In this document: in pieces, positions 24,882-35,264 of the stretch
How positions within the stretch are numbered: position 1 is the first letter of the stretch
Layout: every line of letters begins with the position of its first letter
Origin: Sipunculus nudus
Lineage: Eukaryota > Annelida > Sipuncula > Golfingiida > Sipunculidae
Reading direction: 5' to 3'
DNA length: 64,000 nt
Assembly (NCBI GenBank): GCA_026874595.1
Contig: CM049317.1
Location: 70,639,618 to 70,703,617, forward strand
Made by a program: the position numbers and the translations under genes
The notes under the pieces: model-generated
Database searches by the model: none
The model's input: only the letters and a program-made list of their open reading frames with translations
What the model was told of the DNA's origin: nothing

Positions 24882-25900
24882 CAGTGAACTCCTGCATGAC
24901 GACCACACCGCTTACACGACCTCCCCGCTAATACGACCACTTTTCTTGGTCCCAGAATTGTCATATATAAATTATCATATAAAAAACTTCGGTAACACGA
25001 CCATCCTGCTATCACGACCAACCACCACCTTTCTTGGTCCCGTCCTTCAGTTGAGCCCCAGTATCACGACCACTGGCCCGTGGCGACCGCGGCCCGTGGA
25101 GCAGATCACACGCTCATCGACCAACATGGACTTAGTTAATAGCCCGTTATTAATTAGCCGTATGAAGATCATTGGCCCGTGGCGAACGCGGCCAGTTGAG
25201 CAGATGACACGCTCATTGTCCAGCTCATTGTCAAAGCCCGTGATTAATTAGCCGGACCCGTGGGAAAGCTCGGTTTTATCTGCCAAGCCTTAGTTAGGCT
25301 TGTTTGTAATGCCGCCAAACCTGTCAGCCAACTATACGTATCAACGGATATCGGACTCCATGGTCCGTTACATTGTTTTTTGAGTACGGCTATTAGACTA
25401 GCATTTAACATACTGGTCGAAAAGGAGTTTGCCAAACATAACTATCACCACATACATAAATTCAGGTGAGTTAAGTGAAACTGTGACAAATCACATTTCA
25501 ATGATCAAGCAGGAATCATATGAATAACACATAGAATTTGATGTGTTAATTATGTTCTCACTACGTTTTCGACATCAGACCATCTGCGTGTTAAGACCAA
25601 TGCTGTTAGAATGACTCCAACGCCAACTCGTAAAAACCTAAAGAGTTTAGCCTCAAGGAAAGGATAGATATTATCGAGACCGCCGTGACTCAGCCCGGTA
25701 CAAGTAAAAAAAACTAGAAACTCAGTTTGGGATTTTAAATTAAACAGGGACAACAACTTAATATTTACTTGAAATACCCATACTTTCGCCTACGTCAATA
25801 TTGGCAGGTTTATGTACAAACATCCCGCTAACACGACCACCCCGCTAACACGACCACTTTGCCTGGTCCCGCAGGTGGTCGCGTTAGCGGGGTTTTACTG
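24882..25900. mobile_element. pogo/Tigger-like non-autonomous transposon
   Basis: The left end reads CAGTGAACTCCTGCATGACG and the right end, reverse-complemented, CAGTAAAACCCCGCTAACGC; both continue into cgACCAC. TA flanks both ends (24880-24881 and 25901-25902), as for Tc1/mariner/pogo elements. The subterminal regions repeat short 'cgctaacacgaccac' words. Inside there is a direct repeat of about 80 bp, period near 100 bp (around 25068-25150 and 25168-25250, ggcccgtggcg...cacgctcat). No transposase-length frame is present, so it depends on another element. Confidence 0.8.
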
Positions 25901-25902
25901 TA

Positions 25903-26408
25903 TTTCAATAGTGACAAAAAGAAGGCAGTTAACTCCCTCAAATGTCAGGTTTATTAACAGATCCCTGGAAAATGATGGAAAAGATCGACATAACGCACTC
26001 ATTCAATGAATTTAATGTCAACTTAATTATGAAAACTTACTTAAATGCATGGGTTCATAAAACATTTCTGCATCTTTTAGCTTTGTCTATAAAGAAGGAT
26101 TACTTAAACAGGGGAATATTGAGATTGACTCTTTGTGTTATTCGTGTTCTGGGACCTCTGTTTGTTTTCAACGGGAGGCAGAACACCTCAGCTGATTAAA
26201 GGTCCATCTGTTACCACATGTCCTCATATGGAAAAACACTTGTCAAGCTTCATCATTAGATCAAATAATTAAATAAATAGGAATAGACTTTGACAGTTTA
26301 ATGTAATGTTTTTGAGCCAACAGTGATTCCAACGATCAACAATATTAAAACAGTGCTTTCTCCAGTCCTGCTTTATTGGTCAGACTCACATTCACGAAAA
26401 TCTCCGCT
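25903..26408. other. Non-coding stretch upstream of the best NTF2-like copy
   Basis: This is the candidate promoter and 5' UTR region for the gene starting at 26409. The 25 bp before the ATG (catctctgc/aatctccgc type) resemble those before the sister copy at 19843. No TATA box is evident in the last 100 bp. Confidence 0.4.
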
Positions 26409-27283
26409 ATGGGATATAAGTTGCTGCCTATCATTATATCTTTATTGTTTGCACTTCATTCTTCACTGATTCATGTTTGTCTGGGAGAAAGAGGATCAGG
26501 TGAGAATTTTATGATTTAAATATATTTACCGCTTCTATTTATAAATCATAAATATTAAAAGTTCCAGTATTAAACACAAGCAATATATATATGAGATCGA
26601 ACACATGTTCTGATTGTTATAACGCAGTTCAATATGCTGAGATAAAACAAAAAGACGAAGACTTTGAAGAGAGTTTCAAGATAAATAATACAGCATGGAT
26701 TGCTAAACACACTTACATGGCTAGCGCATTTCTACTGGCTCCAAGGTCACCTATAGTCAGGGGGAAAGGTAATAATATGATTTGTATGGACATATCCGAA
26801 CACATAACATAATGTTGTATGAATTTGATATATATGACTGTCTCCGTTTCAGGAAGCCAAAGAATCATCTTATTCATACAGAAAAAATCACATTGTTTAT
26901 CAGTATGAGGTTAAACCAATGGTAACTATTAAAAGTTTAGGGTTATTTTATATCTGCTACCGCAAAGCTACAAATAGTAATCAAACAATGATAACAAATT
27001 TGAATTTCACCAGAAGATGCGCGATGCCAAACGTGACTTCACCACCATGTCTCTGTTCTTTTGTGTGTACCAAAGATTTTGCAATAAGTCTTCATCACTC
27101 TAACACAAAGGCCTTCCATTATTTCACAGATGGCATAACAGCTTATTTCGCCAAAATACGACAGTCTGGGATTGATAAATGGCCAATTAATATCACTTTC
27201 GTCGATTCCTATCTCAAGGTCACCGTTCAAGTTGTTCATTATGCGGAAAAGGCAGCAAATGGAAACATCAAGGAGACCGGCAA
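26409..27283 (+). CDS. Secreted NTF2-like (DUF4440/SnoaL-type) protein, exons 1-3
   Basis: Three open exons with consistent splice sites: 26409-26499 (signal peptide MGYKLLPIIISLLFALHSS, donor GTGAGA), 26628-26768 (acceptor aacgcag, donor GTAATA) and 27130-27283 (acceptor atttcacag, donor GTAAGT). Phases are 1, 1 and 2. Exon 2 gives the helix VQYAEIKQKDEDFEESFK, then AWIAKHTYMASAFLLAPRSP and VRGK. Exon 3 gives DGITAYFAKIRQSGIDKW, INITFVDSYLKVTVQVVHYA and ends ETGK. The order matches DUF4440-like proteins: 'D...Y...P-G-x-P...G', helix, strands, 'G-K' before the last strand. The catalytic or ligand-binding role of this family is generally unknown. I expect an extracellular protein of about 150 residues if complete. 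Exon 4 (W-K-V...D-L-W) is not found with confidence; a weak candidate lies at 28490-28548. Without it the last beta strand is missing. Confidence 0.6.
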
Positions 27284-28365
27284 GTAAGTAGTTGTACTTG
27301 TTATCGCTGCAGAAGTAATAGTAAGAGCTCTGTATTCCTTCAAGGAAGCTATTTATCAGAAATAAATACATGTCAGGATTACTTTGAGTGGTGTGTAACT
27401 GTCCAGTGTAAAGGTTTGGAAAAAGGATTGTAAGGTCGTACATTTTCCACCGACTAATGATGTACACATAAACGTTAGCCTTTCTCAAGTGAATGTATAC
27501 AAAAGATATTCGTCATTTTTATGTAGGTAAAGTTAACATTTTGCGTCGAGGACGATCGGAAGGAAAGGGAAAAAAAGTACAAATTCCGAGACAGATATAA
27601 TCGTCTACAGGCCATTAAGGACCAAAGCTCAATATTGAAGGATAGCCATGTTGATTTAATAAAATAAGGATATGATTGTAAAATAAATGAAAAGTAATAA
27701 TAAGCAATCGAGACGTAAAAGGATATCGATGAGAGATGCCTGAGGTTTCTTTTTTCCAATCGTTGCCAATAATTGATTCAACAATTTAAAAGCAACCAGT
27801 TGACACCTCGTTTGTTTACCAGGCTGTATTTTCTAATATTAAAGAAACAGATACAAGGTCTCAGCTGTGTGGCGGCAGAACTTTACTAATCAAATGATTA
27901 AATATTCTTCTGTTAAATGTTCGCACGAAATTAAAAGACCAAGTACTAATATTTAAAAGTTGACAAAGCTTATCAAATGAGCAAATCAAGTGAAAGTTTG
28001 ATATTCTTTTCCCGCTAACCAATAGCTGTCAGCAAAATCAACGGTGCATTTCCAATATATTCGACGTTCCACAGTAACGGTATTTTTGTACCAACAAATT
28101 AAGATTACTCTGTATGACTCTTTGGATCTTTTGTATGCTCTCTCATTCCAAGGGTGCTTTCATGTCAGTGACCTAGAATTATTATTTTTCAGATCCTGAT
28201 TTATCTTGATTAACTATAAATATAAAGATAAACATTCAGGTTTTCCTTTCAAATCCTTCATTATTTAATTTAATAATGAATAATATAATGTGATGAATAT
28301 GTTGTATGCATAAAGAGATTAGGCATCAAGATGATGACTGTGAATAGAGGTTTAAGAAAAATGAT
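27284..28365. other. Intron or downstream flank of the NTF2-like copy
   Basis: No convincing exon 4 was found here. 27284-27488 is paralogous to 15328-15545 after the exon-3 relic. Frames on the minus strand across this region are mirror readings of exon 3 and are not genes. Confidence 0.45.
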
Positions 28366-28548
28366 ATTGCCATAATTGTTGAAAATTATTATGGTCCAAA
28401 GGGTAAAGATAAGAAGTCGTTCTTCTATCGTCATTTGACTATATTAACATCACAAGCCAATTACTCTGAGGTGTTGTTATAACGTTTCAGGTTGCTTTTA
28501 ATTCAAGTGGTTTATAAAAAGAAAATATATGTGGCCTGTTGTTCGCAT
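28366..28548 (+). pseudogene. Very degraded NTF2-like exon fragments
   Basis: 28366-28410 (gatattgccataattgttg) aligns with the exon-2 relic at 14795-14830, and the following sequence aligns with 14890-14990. At 28490-28548 an acceptor (aacgtttcag) precedes a short frame ending in TAA whose last 25 bp (tatgtggcctgttgttcgcattaa) resemble the exon-4 ending at 13765-13787. Both matches are weak. The second could be the missing exon 4 of the gene at 26409, but its reading (no W-K-V) does not preserve the motif. Confidence 0.3.
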
Positions 28549-28555
28549 TAAGGAC

Positions 28556-28602
28556 CGACCTCGGCTGAGATTCGAACTCACGATCTCCCGGCTTTGAGTC
28601 CT
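28556..28602 (-). mobile_element. SINE head fragment
   Basis: On the minus strand this is the tRNA-like head only: GGACTCAAAGCCGGGAGATC, then the B box GTTCGAATCTC. It matches the 6.5-kb SINE almost exactly, but the body is absent, so it is a truncated copy. Confidence 0.75.
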
Positions 28603-29477
28603 CTGCAACTATGTATTTGTTTTTTCAAAACACGCCATACATCTCACATCTGTCAGCATGCTTTTAACAGTAACATCATCTTGAAATATACATGAATATT
28701 CCCTACTTTTTACTGCATATCTTTGATATTTCCAGCTATTTAATTATAATTTTGAGATACAGGAAAATTAACAAATCGTTCTTTGTTTTTTAGGTCTGGA
28801 GGTTAAATATATATATATATTTAACCGCCAGAAGTCAGGTTTATATTTGGATGCAAAATAAACCTGAATATATAATTACTAATTTTATTGTTAATACATC
28901 CTTGACCTTAATACATCCTTGACCCTCACTGTTTACACAGTTTAGTTTTATAAACCGTTTATATTCACTGTTTTGTGCGAAACATTATATATTTCAATAC
29001 TATTACGTACCGGACGGATTTCGCCTTTCACTTGCCTAGGATACTTGGCTCTAACGTATGTCCGTAGTGATAACTGACCTCTTGATAACTGTTTGTACAG
29101 TAATTAGTGTCCATAAGTAATTAGTCACTTGATCTTTCTGGTTGAATGCACATATCCGAAGGTGCATCTAAATGAAATAGTATGTTGTTACTATATATGA
29201 TGCCACAAATGCAAAAAATATATAAAATAATTACCTTCCACATAAATTTAAATTCCATAGTTGCTTCAAGTAGTTTCTCTATGGAAACAACCTGATTTGT
29301 AGGCTGGCCCCTCTTCCTCACGGAACGCGTCCGCCGTCTTGCTCCGTTTATTTCGTCGTACGTATCACGAGATCAACAGTTCCTTCACAACAGATCACAC
29401 ATACAACAGCGGCTGGCAATACAGCGTTCAGTTGATAACACTGCCAAAGTCGGTAGGTGTCGGTCTCCGGTTTTCCT
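28603..29477. other. AT-rich non-coding stretch with one long palindrome
   Basis: No gene supported. A near-perfect 38-bp inverted repeat (two 19-bp arms, one mismatch) is centred on (AT)n at 28795-28832. Confidence 0.5.
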
Positions 29478-29663
29478 TCATGCGTAATCTGACGATTCAT
29501 CGTCGCTGGCCATCAGTTTGATCACGGATGTAGGTTCGGCCCGCTGAGACTTCTTGATATCATTCAACTGCAGTTTTTTAAGTGGCATTCGGGATTTGCG
29601 TCGTCGGCCCATCGTAGTTTCGTTTGGTATTGACGTATTATTTATTTGTTGCGGTGTTGACAT
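29478..29663 (-). CDS. Unrecognised small basic-acidic ORF, possible first exon
   Basis: The minus-strand ATG at 29663 gives 61 residues and a stop: MSTPQQINNTSIPNETTMGR, then a basic patch (RRRKSRMPLKKL) and an acidic tail (SDDESSDYA). The surrounding 29290-30080 is richer in GC and CpG than its neighbourhood, as a promoter or first exon would be. An alternative ATG lies four codons upstream. I do not recognise the family. The basic patch and the casein-kinase-like acidic end suggest a nuclear protein, but this is speculation. It could also be the start of a transposon protein. Confidence 0.3.
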   Translation of the reverse strand: MSTPQQINNTSIPNETTMGRRRKSRMPLKKLQLNDIKKSQRAEPTSVIKLMASDDESSDYA

Positions 29664-30255
29664 TATGTATATCATAGACGTTATGGTTGGGTCGGAAGCA
29701 GCTCATTATAAAGTAATTTTACGTATCTGTCGATAGGCTCAGGATATAGCAGAAGTAACATGATGTCAAGTGAACATGGGTGTTTCGGCGTAACATACCC
29801 GACAAAAGACAGAAAGGCCAATGATTCTAACAGATCATTCACAAGGACGGGTTTGTTTGCACACTAAATTGCTAGAGTTAGGGTTGCTCTCCAACGCTTG
29901 TCAGCTGTATGCTCAGTTAATTAGATGTGGCTATCAAACGTCGACCGTCAGTTCTTGCTAAGGAGATACTTGGCCCATGCATTAAATAAACACTTGCACC
30001 TCGCGATTGGCTGAATGACCCAGGTGAGGGCTGGGGGCAAGAGTAATTGAAAGGCCTGTGGCAGGGCTGGCGTTAGTTTACAAACACCCTGTTAACACAT
30101 CTTGGTGTTTACTGAATAGAAATCACCCTTTTCCACAAAATGCAACCGGCGACCCAAAATGTGCTAAGCTGCATTAGATCCGCCAAGTATTCAATATAAG
30201 GTATACCTTTTATTGACAAAACACAAATTTTTAGGATTTTGTCCAGTCCTGCTAC
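29664..30255. other. CpG-richer stretch, candidate promoter of the minus-strand ORF
   Basis: Unlike the flanking AT-rich DNA, this has many CG dinucleotides and a CCAAT-like attggctga at 30007-30015. No TATA box in place. Support for promoter function is only compositional. Confidence 0.25.
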
Positions 30256-30790
30256 CTTAAGCACCAAATGATTAAGTTCAATCAGTTCAAAAGGAGTTCT
30301 ACATCAAACGATAAAGTCCAATCAGTTCAAAAGGATGAATATCAACTTCAATGTATTCTTAAACAGTTGTCCAATTAACATATCCAGGGATACATGGTTC
30401 TGTTTGGTGCCATTTTATTTAAGAACTGAAATAAAAATCAGTCTATAAAACTCTTGCATCTCATTTAACATCCTGTTTTACGTCCGTCTTTTAACGAATA
30501 ATTCGTTTATCTGTTTTCGCAATCACCTGGTATGGCCGAAGTTAAAATTGTGTTGTTTGTTCTTAATGTAATCTTTCTGCTAAATTTTCCATGATTGAGA
30601 ATGTTATCTATATCAAAATTTAATCAGTATACCCTTATATAATTCCGGAGCTATCCTGAAGATTTCACCAAAATCCGTTGATAATTTTCTGAGTAATGTT
30701 GCTAATTGACAAAGAAACATATCAACGCCCGCAAAAACTCCGACCGGTTGATGGAGGTAATAAACAGGAAAAGTAAAATATATTTGCGGA
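30256..30790. repeat. Dispersed repeat, second copy at 58940-59425
   Basis: Starts gcaccaaatgattaag and ends ggaggtaataaacagg; the copy at 58940-59425 has the same order of blocks with about 15 percent difference and an internal deletion. The end (ctgaagatttcaccaaaatc...ggaggtaataaa) is a widespread marine-invertebrate style repeat tail that occurs again at 32570-32712. A Harbinger-like MITE follows directly in both loci. Confidence 0.65.
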
Positions 30791-30794
30791 CTAA

Positions 30795-31522
30795 AGCCCG
30801 GCATACACGTTGCGACGCGACTCAACTTAGCTCAACTTGTCTCGACCGAGCAGGTTTTCTCAAGTTTTCAACAGTTTCTTCCAGTTTTTGATCTTGCAGA
30901 CTGACGGCATCTTGGATGCATACACCTATAACGACCCGACTCAAATCAACGGGATCCACGGCCGAGGCGGTAGAAGCTTGTGGTATATGAAAGAAAAGTT
31001 ATTGATACATGTCATTTTATTTATCAGTGTACATGTGTATATCTATATCACACCCTTACAATTTTGATTGATATACCATAAATAGTCTAAACAATATCAT
31101 TCGTTGTACTGTGATATACATTTTTTTATCTACATTGTAGAATAATAATATCATACTGTCATTGTACCCGGGGTACTGGCTATATAGATCTATTCATATG
31201 TAATCAACGCACAGTGCTAATGTAAAGTAATATTGCCTTTCTCTGCATCATATGATTTATGTCCAGAAGATCACATGACCGAGGTACTCATATGGTCAGA
31301 GACATAGCTGAGATTAGTTGCTGTGCTTCTGAACAACAAGACTCCACTGGGCTCGATTTTTTTTCTGACACTGCCAGAAATAAGAATCTGACATTAAATG
31401 GTGCAAACTGTGGTTGAGTCGCGTCCTTTTCACGCATACACGTTGCGACGCGACTCATCTCACCTCAACTATGCAGTTTTTGGCCTGTTGGGTTGAGTCG
31501 GGTCGAAACGTACATGCGGCCT
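30795..31522. mobile_element. Harbinger-like MITE with TAA target duplication
   Basis: The left end reads AGCCCGGCATACACGTTGCG and the right end, reverse-complemented, AGGCCGCATGTACGTTTCGA; both continue into a CGACTCAAC block, giving imperfect inverted repeats of about 32 bp. TAA flanks the element at 30792-30794 and 31523-31525. The 728-bp interior has no transposase. A second copy of the left terminal motif (gcatacacgttgcgacgcga) lies inside near 31435, suggesting one element inserted in or recombined with another. A left-end-only copy is at 59436-59520. Confidence 0.75.
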
Positions 31523-31525
31523 TAA

Positions 31526-32569
31526 CACGTTACTACTAAAGAATTTGACATAAATGAGCCCTCGAAGCCCATGCAGCCCTAGGAAAGTCTGAATTAACAG
31601 GATTTTGTTTCCCTTTTGAACTTTCCATGCTACGTTTGTACGTGAAAAGGCTACTCATATAGGGAGAAAATTTATGTTTACCGTTAATCCATAAAACATG
31701 TAGAGGTCAATTTGTAATGAAAAAAACAGACATTCTGTTGTCCTATTAATGGAGTTAATGCATAAGAAATGAAGACGTACCTGGAAATATATATTTCATT
31801 GATTCTTGCATATCAGTTTTATCATTCACAACAAATCAAAAAGATTTTTAAAGGCAAAACTTAATACCGAATAGAACCAGTTATCAGGACATTTTAAAAA
31901 AAAGTTTGTAGATTTACAAAAAGTATGAATTGTCCGTTCACTCATTTTTATGTATGGACTTTATAATATGTCACGAAAATTGTCAAAAGCTGCGTTTTTG
32001 TTATTTGTCTCGTTTCAAACAATAAGTGACCACATTTATTGATTATTTTATTTGTCAGATGATTATTACAAAACAATTCATTAATATGATAATAACTGTA
32101 TATACTTAAGATTGTATTCCTAGGTGCGTTTGATAGGTGTCATTCGTCCACCAACAGTTGTCGTTGTAAAGAAGGATTTCCAGGTCTACGGAAAAACAGC
32201 GTACTTCAACAAACATATTTCAGGCTTGCCAAGGTCGGGCTTTAGAGCCAATCTCTTGTAGGGGTTGGAGTTGGGAGCTTAAACCATTTACAGGGCCCGG
32301 GTCTATAAAAACAACAAAGAACAATCTGGCCTCCATGGTGTAGGTTGATTTGTTGAAATATTTCAGGGAAACAGCAAGTACACGTGGTACTCTATGACGT
32401 CAGGACTCACCATTCCGATTATGGTGATATCGGTAACTCTACGTCCTTGTGTAAATAGATACGCAATGAACCCAAAATTAAAAAAAAAAAAATAACAAAA
32501 AAAAAAAAAAAAACAGTAGACCGGTTTCCAGGGTTATTTACGCACTGTTCCTTGTATGCTTTGGAAATT
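31526..32569. repeat. Non-coding; 31900-32500 repeated at 59620-60240
   Basis: Blocks such as ccgttcactcatttttatg, gtgcgtttgataggtgtc and ggtaataatg-free spacers recur in the same order at 59640-60240. So the 30.2-32.5 and 58.9-60.3 kb regions are two diverged copies of one larger repeat. Poly-A runs at 32480-32515. No coding content supported. Confidence 0.55.
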
Positions 32570-32712
32570 GTTCCTGAAAATTTCATTAAACTCCGTTGAG
32601 AATTTTTTCTGTGTTATTATGCCTACAGACAAATAGATTCAAAGACAAAGAAACACAGAATAACACTCACTGCAAAAAAACCCTGCAGCTAGGCCAGCGG
32701 AGGTAATAAATT
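32570..32712 (+). repeat. Repeat tail ending in ggaggtaataaa
   Basis: Reads cctgaaaatttcattaaact, then a bridge with acagacaaatag, then gccagcggaggtaataaa. The same tail is at 30650-30765 and 59275-59400, and its first part alone at 60285-60309. Probably the 3' end of a non-autonomous retroposon. Confidence 0.5.
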
Positions 32713-33734
32713 TAAGTGATAGTGTACAAGACCATTTTGTCATCCCGCGATTATTCTTAGTTAATCAAAGATTATATAACCTTCCCTCGATCACTCCCCT
32801 AAAAAATTAAAAAAATCACCCACCCTGCAAAAATATATAGAACACCCGTTTGGTTCCATGGCTTCACAAATATAATGATTTTGAATCCAACTCTAATTCT
32901 TTCCTCATTCCCTCCGCCTTTTTTGTCCAATTCACCAGATGCATCGCTCTGTCTCGCAGTGCTTCTTGTAGTGACACTAATTATGATTTTAATCCTTGGT
33001 GCATTTGCACATTATTTTCAAGCCAAAGAGTGGCCTTGGATTATCGTGGTTCAGAATGTTTAAGGTCATATTTTCTATTTTGTCATGACATGAAGATAGA
33101 GTGTTGCAAACTATACTTTTCTCGATTTGCAAATGTAGGGCATTTGCAACGGAATAAATTTTTTGTTTGTTTCATTTTACCTACCAGATGACTTTAGTTA
33201 CTCACTTTGTGGTCGCAAAATTTATTTAATGACTATCTAAAATAAACAGATCATTGGAATATTCTTAAAAAGGGATTATGTAAATATTCTGAAATTCAGA
33301 GCGGAGGTGGCTAACTCTGCACATCTGGTGTCTTAACTGTGTCTTTCCTGTTATTTCGTACGACCCCACTGTGAGTTCCTTACTCAAGAAGGAGACACTG
33401 GTTCGTATACCTCCAATATGATGCAAGTCCTGCTTGACATAGATTCCCTGTTTCCGTAGAATTTAAGCCTAAAGCTATGATATAAAAAAGATGTGCACAT
33501 ATGCACATATGCTTAATAAACTGCCTGATAACACATTCTAACATTTCTTCTTAGTTCTAAAGTATGCACTTCGATTCTAAGGTTGATATTTTGTCCGATA
33601 AGACATCAAACATTCAAACGATTGACAACTTTTCTGTTTAACATTAGAGATTAGTGTGAACTTATTCTCATTTTGTTAAGTCTCGTTAGTTATAATAATA
33701 AATACGTACACATTTTGCCTGTTGTACATACGTA
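32713..33734. other. Non-coding stretch; one small frame with a membrane-like segment
   Basis: An ATG at 32875 opens 62 codons with a strongly hydrophobic segment (LCLAVLLVVTLIMILILGAF) and then a stop. Nothing around it supports a gene, and I do not recognise it. The rest shows no features. Confidence 0.3.
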
Positions 33735-34590
33735 TAATAATAATATAATATAATATATTTAATTTATATAGCGCTATTTCAACAAAATAGTTATCAAAAG
33801 CGCTTTACAAGACACAAAGCACAGTTTTACTAAAACATAAAATGTAGATTCCTACTAAAGCAAAGATTCCTAAAAGAAAACCCTAATTTCTAAGAACTAC
33901 CAAAAGCTAATATAAAATGGTAAGTTTTAAGATTTCTTTTAAAAGAAGCTAAAGATGGTGAAGCTCTGATTGAGTGCGGAAGTTAATTCTACAACCTTGG
34001 TGCCACAGCTGAGAAAGCTCTCGAACGACACATCTCACTTCGTGCTTTAGGGATCACTAAAAGCCCTTGGTCAGATGCCTGACTGGAACATAAAAAGTTA
34101 AGAGGTTCCTAATGTAAATAGGCGATTGACCATTTATGGCTTTATATACTAAAAGTAAAATTTTAAAATCAATGCGCTGTCGCACCGGTAGCCAATGGAG
34201 TTCTTTAATTATTGGTGTAATGTGGTTGGGCTTCTTGGCACCAGTTATTAGCCTAGCAGCTGCATTCTGCACTCTCTGTAGCCGGTCCAGTAACTTGCTA
34301 GGAAGACCACATAGCAAAGAGTTGGAACAGTCAATCCTTGGACTGATGAACGCATGAATTAATGTTATTAGTGAATCTTGAGTTAGGAACCCCTTTATCC
34401 TAGCTATATTACGCAGGTGGTAAAAAGCCAAACTACAAATATTATTTACATGCTTGTCAAAGGAAAGCCCTTGGTCAAACACTATCCCCAGGTTTCTAGC
34501 ACTGTCTGTTGGCACAACTACAGAGTCAAATATGTTAAGAGTTTTCAACTGAATTTTTGACCTTTGCTGGTGTGTACGTATATAATTACA
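33735..34590 (-). mobile_element. 3' end of a CR1/L2-like LINE (RT C-terminal part and tail)
   Basis: On the minus strand a frame reads through conserved segments of the RT thumb and C-terminal part of metazoan non-LTR elements: SARNLGIVFDQGLSFDKHVN, LDRLQRVQNAAARLITG, ELHWLPVRQRIDFKILLLVY and GQSPIYIRNLL. It stops at 34057 through a frameshift; beyond it, in another frame, the expected ending LLVIPKARSEMCRSRAFSAV is visible. The 3' end has the tatagcgct...aaagcgctttac style hairpin and an AAT/TAA-type tail at about 33736-33762. The catalytic domain and endonuclease are missing, so the copy is 5'-truncated and dead. Confidence 0.85.
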
Positions 34591-35264
34591 TTGATTTTCG
34601 CAAGTGTTATTGTTGTAGGATATGGAACATTCTATATGTATTTGCATTTGAACATATATAAGGACACACTGAAGATTGGACATAATAAATGGACAGCAAA
34701 ATATTCCTGCCCGCGTCCACGATATATACCCGATATGATGACCTTTTAAAAAGCTAACCAATAATCAGCAATCTGAAGTTACTTTCATATTACAAGCTCT
34801 TGTAGTTTCTTTATTCTGACAAAACAACATATATACAATGGTACGTCTATTACAAACAATGTACAGACAAGAGCACAATAAGCTACATTACACATTATCG
34901 TTGCTGATTACAGTGGAAACACAACACCAAATCTCAAAATATACCACGATCAGTACAGACTTGGGTTATTTTCGGAGCCAATATTAAATAAATGTTCTTT
35001 GGTGGGTGCTTGGGAACACAAGTTTTGTTATGTGACATACTAATCAGCACTCCTAAGTACAAACATACACACACGCACACACACACACATATATATATAT
35101 ACATGTCACTGACAGTGAACCACTTTTATGTGTATGGCCTTTCCATATGTTTATATATACACATACAAACAATACATACATGTTGTAAACTATTACTGAA
35201 CATAAACTTGACTGTATGTGGTAACATTTATCTCATTATATAAATTTTCTGGAACTCTTAAGAC
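34591..35264. other. Non-coding stretch with (AC)n/(AT)n tract
   Basis: The tract at 35065-35102 is AC followed by AT dinucleotides. No gene supported. Confidence 0.5.

Noticed and set aside
27039-27488. 149-codon minus-strand open frame opposite the NTF2-like exon 3
   Set aside because: It is the mirror of a spliced plus-strand exon; the similar minus frame at 15158-15547 exists because the exon is paralogous there. Splice sites and domain pattern are on the plus strand.
32850-33191. 113-codon open frame starting MVPWLHKYNDFESN
   Set aside because: No domain, cysteine/serine-rich chance-like composition and no splice or promoter support; it overlaps the small hydrophobic frame at 32875 in another phase.
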